DNA from: Sedimenticola sp.
Lineage (GTDB): Bacteria; Pseudomonadota; Gammaproteobacteria; Chromatiales; Chromatiaceae
Direction of reading: 5' to 3'
NCBI GenBank assembly: GCA_026197195.1
Contig: JAPHUG010000198.1
Span: forward strand, 1-7,515
DNA: 7,515 nucleotides
The notes beneath the pieces are model-generated. The model was not told the origin of the DNA, made no database searches, and saw nothing but the letters and a program-made list of their open reading frames with translations. The position numbers were made by a program, and so were the translations under genes. Shown in pieces: positions 6,092-7,515 of the stretch (position 1 is the first letter of the stretch; each line of letters begins with the position of its first letter).

Positions 6092-7387
6092 ATGACTATG
6101 AAGATTACACGTAGAGGATTTATACAAACTGCTGGTATAGCAACGGCCGCCGGTATGATCGGCGCACCCTATATTGCCCTGGGTGCCAGTAAAAAAGTGG
6201 TTGTAGTCGGTGGTGGTACCGCCGGTGCAACAGCCGCCAAATATATCCGACTGGCCGATCCAACTGCTGATGTGACCCTGATTGAAGCCAATAGCAACTA
6301 CTACACCTGCTACATGAGTAACGAGGTACTGGGTGGTGAGCGTTCTATGGATTCCATCAAGTTCGGTTATACCGGACTCGGAAAACACGGCGTCAAGGTA
6401 GTCCACGCCAAAGTAACAGGCATTGATGCCAAGGCTCGCGTTGTAAAAACATCGAGTGGCGGGACCTACGGCTATGATCGCTGTATCGTGGCACCCGGTA
6501 TTGATTTCCGCTGGGACAAGATCGAAGGCTATGATGCCAAGGTTGCCGAGACGATCCCACACGCCTGGAAAGCCGGCTCACAGACAGCAACACTCCGTAA
6601 ACAGCTTGAGGACATGAAAGATGGCGGCACCGTAGTTATTGCTGCGCCACCTAACCCTTTCCGTTGCCCTCCAGGACCTTACGAGCGTGCCAGTCAGATC
6701 GCCATGTATCTGAAGCATCACAAGCCAAAATCAAAGGTCATGATCTTCGATCCAAAGCCAAAATTCTCCAAGCAGGGGCTGTTTACTGGCGCCTGGAAGA
6801 AGATGTACGGCTACGAGACCGATAATGCCATGATCGAGTGGCATGGTCAGCAGGAAGAGGCTGGTGTCGTTAAAGTAAATGCCAACAATAACTCCATCGT
6901 CACCGCCTTTGGTGACGAGATCAAGGCTGATGTCCTCAATGTCATTCCACCCCAGAAAGCCGGTGCGATTGCCTTTGAAGCAGGCCTGACTAACGACAGC
7001 GGCTGGTGTCCTGTTGACCTGGGTACATTTGAATCGACGATTCATCCCAATATCCACGTCATTGGTGATGCCAGCATTGCTACCGGCATGCCCAAATCGG
7101 GTTACTCCGGTAACTCACAGGCTAAGGTCGTTGCTGCTGCCATCGTCGCCATGATGAATGGCCACGAGCCCGGCACACCTTCCTATGTTAATACTTGCTA
7201 CTCCATTGCAGGTAAAGACTATGGCTTCTCGGTTGCCGCGGTTTATCGTCTGGCAGAAGACCGCTCCAAGATCACATCAGTATCTGGCGGCCTGACACCA
7301 GGTGATGCAAGCCCTGAAACATTCAAGCGCGAAGTGCTTTATGCACACAGCTGGTTCAACAATATCACCCACGATATTTTTGGCTGA
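6092..7387 (+). CDS. fccB: Flavocytochrome c sulfide dehydrogenase, FAD-binding subunit
   Basis: FccB oxidises sulfide to elemental sulfur or polysulfide in the periplasm and passes electrons to FccA. The 431-residue precursor begins with a twin-arginine signal (T6-R7-R8-G-F-I, hydrophobic core to about residue 31), consistent with export after FAD is bound. Next comes a Rossmann FAD motif, [14 protein letters not shown] (36-49), then YYTC73YMSN, whose cysteine corresponds to the covalent 8-alpha-cysteinyl FAD site (Cys42 of mature A. vinosum FccB). The redox disulfide cysteines are C192 in [12 protein letters not shown] and C369 in NTCYS, equivalent to Cys161 and Cys337. A second FAD-contact block, VIGDASIA, precedes the C-terminal FCSD domain. 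All key residues are present. The start could be ATG 6092 or ATG 6098 (MKITRRGF); GGGG at 6084-6087 serves either. The gene ends with tandem stops TGA-TAA and is followed by a strong terminator. Confidence 0.97.
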   Translation: MTMKITRRGFIQTAGIATAAGMIGAPYIALGASKKVVVVGGGTAGATAAKYIRLADPTADVTLIEANSNYYTCYMSNEVLGGERSMDSIKFGYTGLGKHGVKVVHAKVTGIDAKARVVKTSSGGTYGYDRCIVAPGIDFRWDKIEGYDAKVAETIPHAWKAGSQTATLRKQLEDMKDGGTVVIAAPPNPFRCPPGPYERASQIAMYLKHHKPKSKVMIFDPKPKFSKQGLFTGAWKKMYGYETDNAMIEWHGQQEEAGVVKVNANNNSIVTAFGDEIKADVLNVIPPQKAGAIAFEAGLTNDSGWCPVDLGTFESTIHPNIHVIGDASIATGMPKSGYSGNSQAKVVAAAIVAMMNGHEPGTPSYVNTCYSIAGKDYGFSVAAVYRLAEDRSKITSVSGGLTPGDASPETFKREVLYAHSWFNNITHDIFG

Positions 7388-7408
7388 TAAGCAGATACCA
7401 GCAAACAG

Positions 7409-7438
7409 AAAACGGGGCCAATCGGCCCCGTTTTTTTT
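7409..7438 (+). terminator. Strong intrinsic terminator after fccB, probably bidirectional
   Basis: CGGGGCC (7413-7419) pairs with GGCCCCG (7424-7430) around an AATC loop, extended by four A-T pairs (7409-7412 with 7431-7434), and is followed by eight T (7431-7438). The stem begins 22 bases after the fccB stop. On the minus strand the same stem is followed by TTTTCTGTTT, so it can also end the convergent gene entering from the right. Confidence 0.94.
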
Positions 7439-7446
7439 ACTACGAC

Positions 7447-7463
7447 CAAGATAATCTATCTTG
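7447..7463. repeat. Short inverted repeat CAAGATA-ATC-TATCTTG
   Basis: Seven-base perfect arms (7447-7453 and 7457-7463) surround ATC. It overlaps the stop codon of the putative minus-strand gene. Its arms are the same as those of the spaced repeat at 3443-3477, but with a 3-base instead of a 19-base centre. Meaning unknown; chance is possible. Confidence 0.35.
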
Positions 7464-7515
7464 TCATCTGGGGCATGGCAGGCATTGGCGGCATGGCAGG
7501 CATCGGTGGCATGGC
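7456..7515 (-). CDS. C-terminal end of a convergent gene with a Met/Pro repeat tail (partial)
   Basis: On the minus strand the frame entering at 7515 reads AMPPMPAMPPMPAMPQMTR and then stops at TAG (7458-7456). It is open to the window edge, so only the last 19 residues are seen and the protein cannot be identified. The tail is an MPPMPA repeat. Support for a real gene is positional: the stop lies just before a terminator that works in this direction too. Met-rich tails occur in some metal-binding and secreted proteins, but no function should be assigned. The plus-strand reading of the same DNA (Gly/Met/Ala/Ile repeat) is possible, but it would have to begin right after a terminator with no ribosome site. 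Confidence 0.5.
   Translation of the reverse strand, partial: AMPPMPAMPPMPAMPQMTR
7472..7515. repeat. 18-bp tandem repeat at the window edge
   Basis: Two full copies of an 18-base unit (7472-7489 and 7490-7507, differing at two positions) are followed by the first eight bases of a third, which continues past the edge. The unit is a multiple of three and encodes the MPPMPA repeat on the minus strand, so it can expand without breaking the frame. Confidence 0.75.

Noticed and set aside
6014..6562. 182-residue minus-strand open frame across the fccA/fccB junction
   Set aside because: It overlaps two well-supported genes antisense and crosses their junction; no family features seen.

Overview
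The window reads as chromosomal DNA of a sulfur-oxidising, nitric-oxide-reducing proteobacterium, most likely a gammaproteobacterium. The strongest evidence is a flavocytochrome c sulfide dehydrogenase gene pair (fccA, fccB) very close to the purple sulfur bacterial (Allochromatium) type. It lies about 2.1 kb downstream of accessory genes of a cytochrome-type nitric oxide reductase. Species cannot be assigned from the sequence alone.

Layout. Bases 1-3356 hold the end of a nor operon on the + strand: the 3' part of norQ (AAA+ ATPase), a polytopic membrane 4Fe-4S ferredoxin of the NapH/NosR/CcoG type, and norD (VWA-domain protein). The genes are separated by 6 and 2 bases, so they are almost certainly co-transcribed; norC and norB are expected upstream, outside the window. 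Bases 3357-3723 are an AT-rich non-coding gap with one spaced inverted repeat and no convincing gene. Bases 3724-7387 hold four + strand genes: a membrane-anchored tetraheme cytochrome c of the NapC/NirT family, a secreted protein made of nine ankyrin repeats, the diheme cytochrome subunit fccA, and the Tat-exported FAD subunit fccB. A strong intrinsic terminator closes the set at 7409-7438. Beyond it, the last 60 bases look like the C-terminal end of a convergent minus-strand gene with a Met/Pro repeat tail.

How they may work together. FccB oxidises sulfide at its FAD and redox disulfide and passes electrons to the two hemes of FccA in the periplasm. NorQ and NorD are known to be needed to mature or activate the NorCB nitric oxide reductase, and the membrane ferredoxin probably moves electrons across or along the membrane in that setting. 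The tetraheme NapC-type protein is normally a quinone-pool electron carrier. Its position just before ank-fccAB suggests, by inference only, a link between periplasmic sulfide oxidation and the quinone pool. The secreted ankyrin protein may be an assembly or protection partner of these periplasmic redox proteins.

The most interesting part is this tetraheme cytochrome / ankyrin / FccAB cassette. The individual families are known; whether the four-gene arrangement is a functional unit is an open hypothesis.
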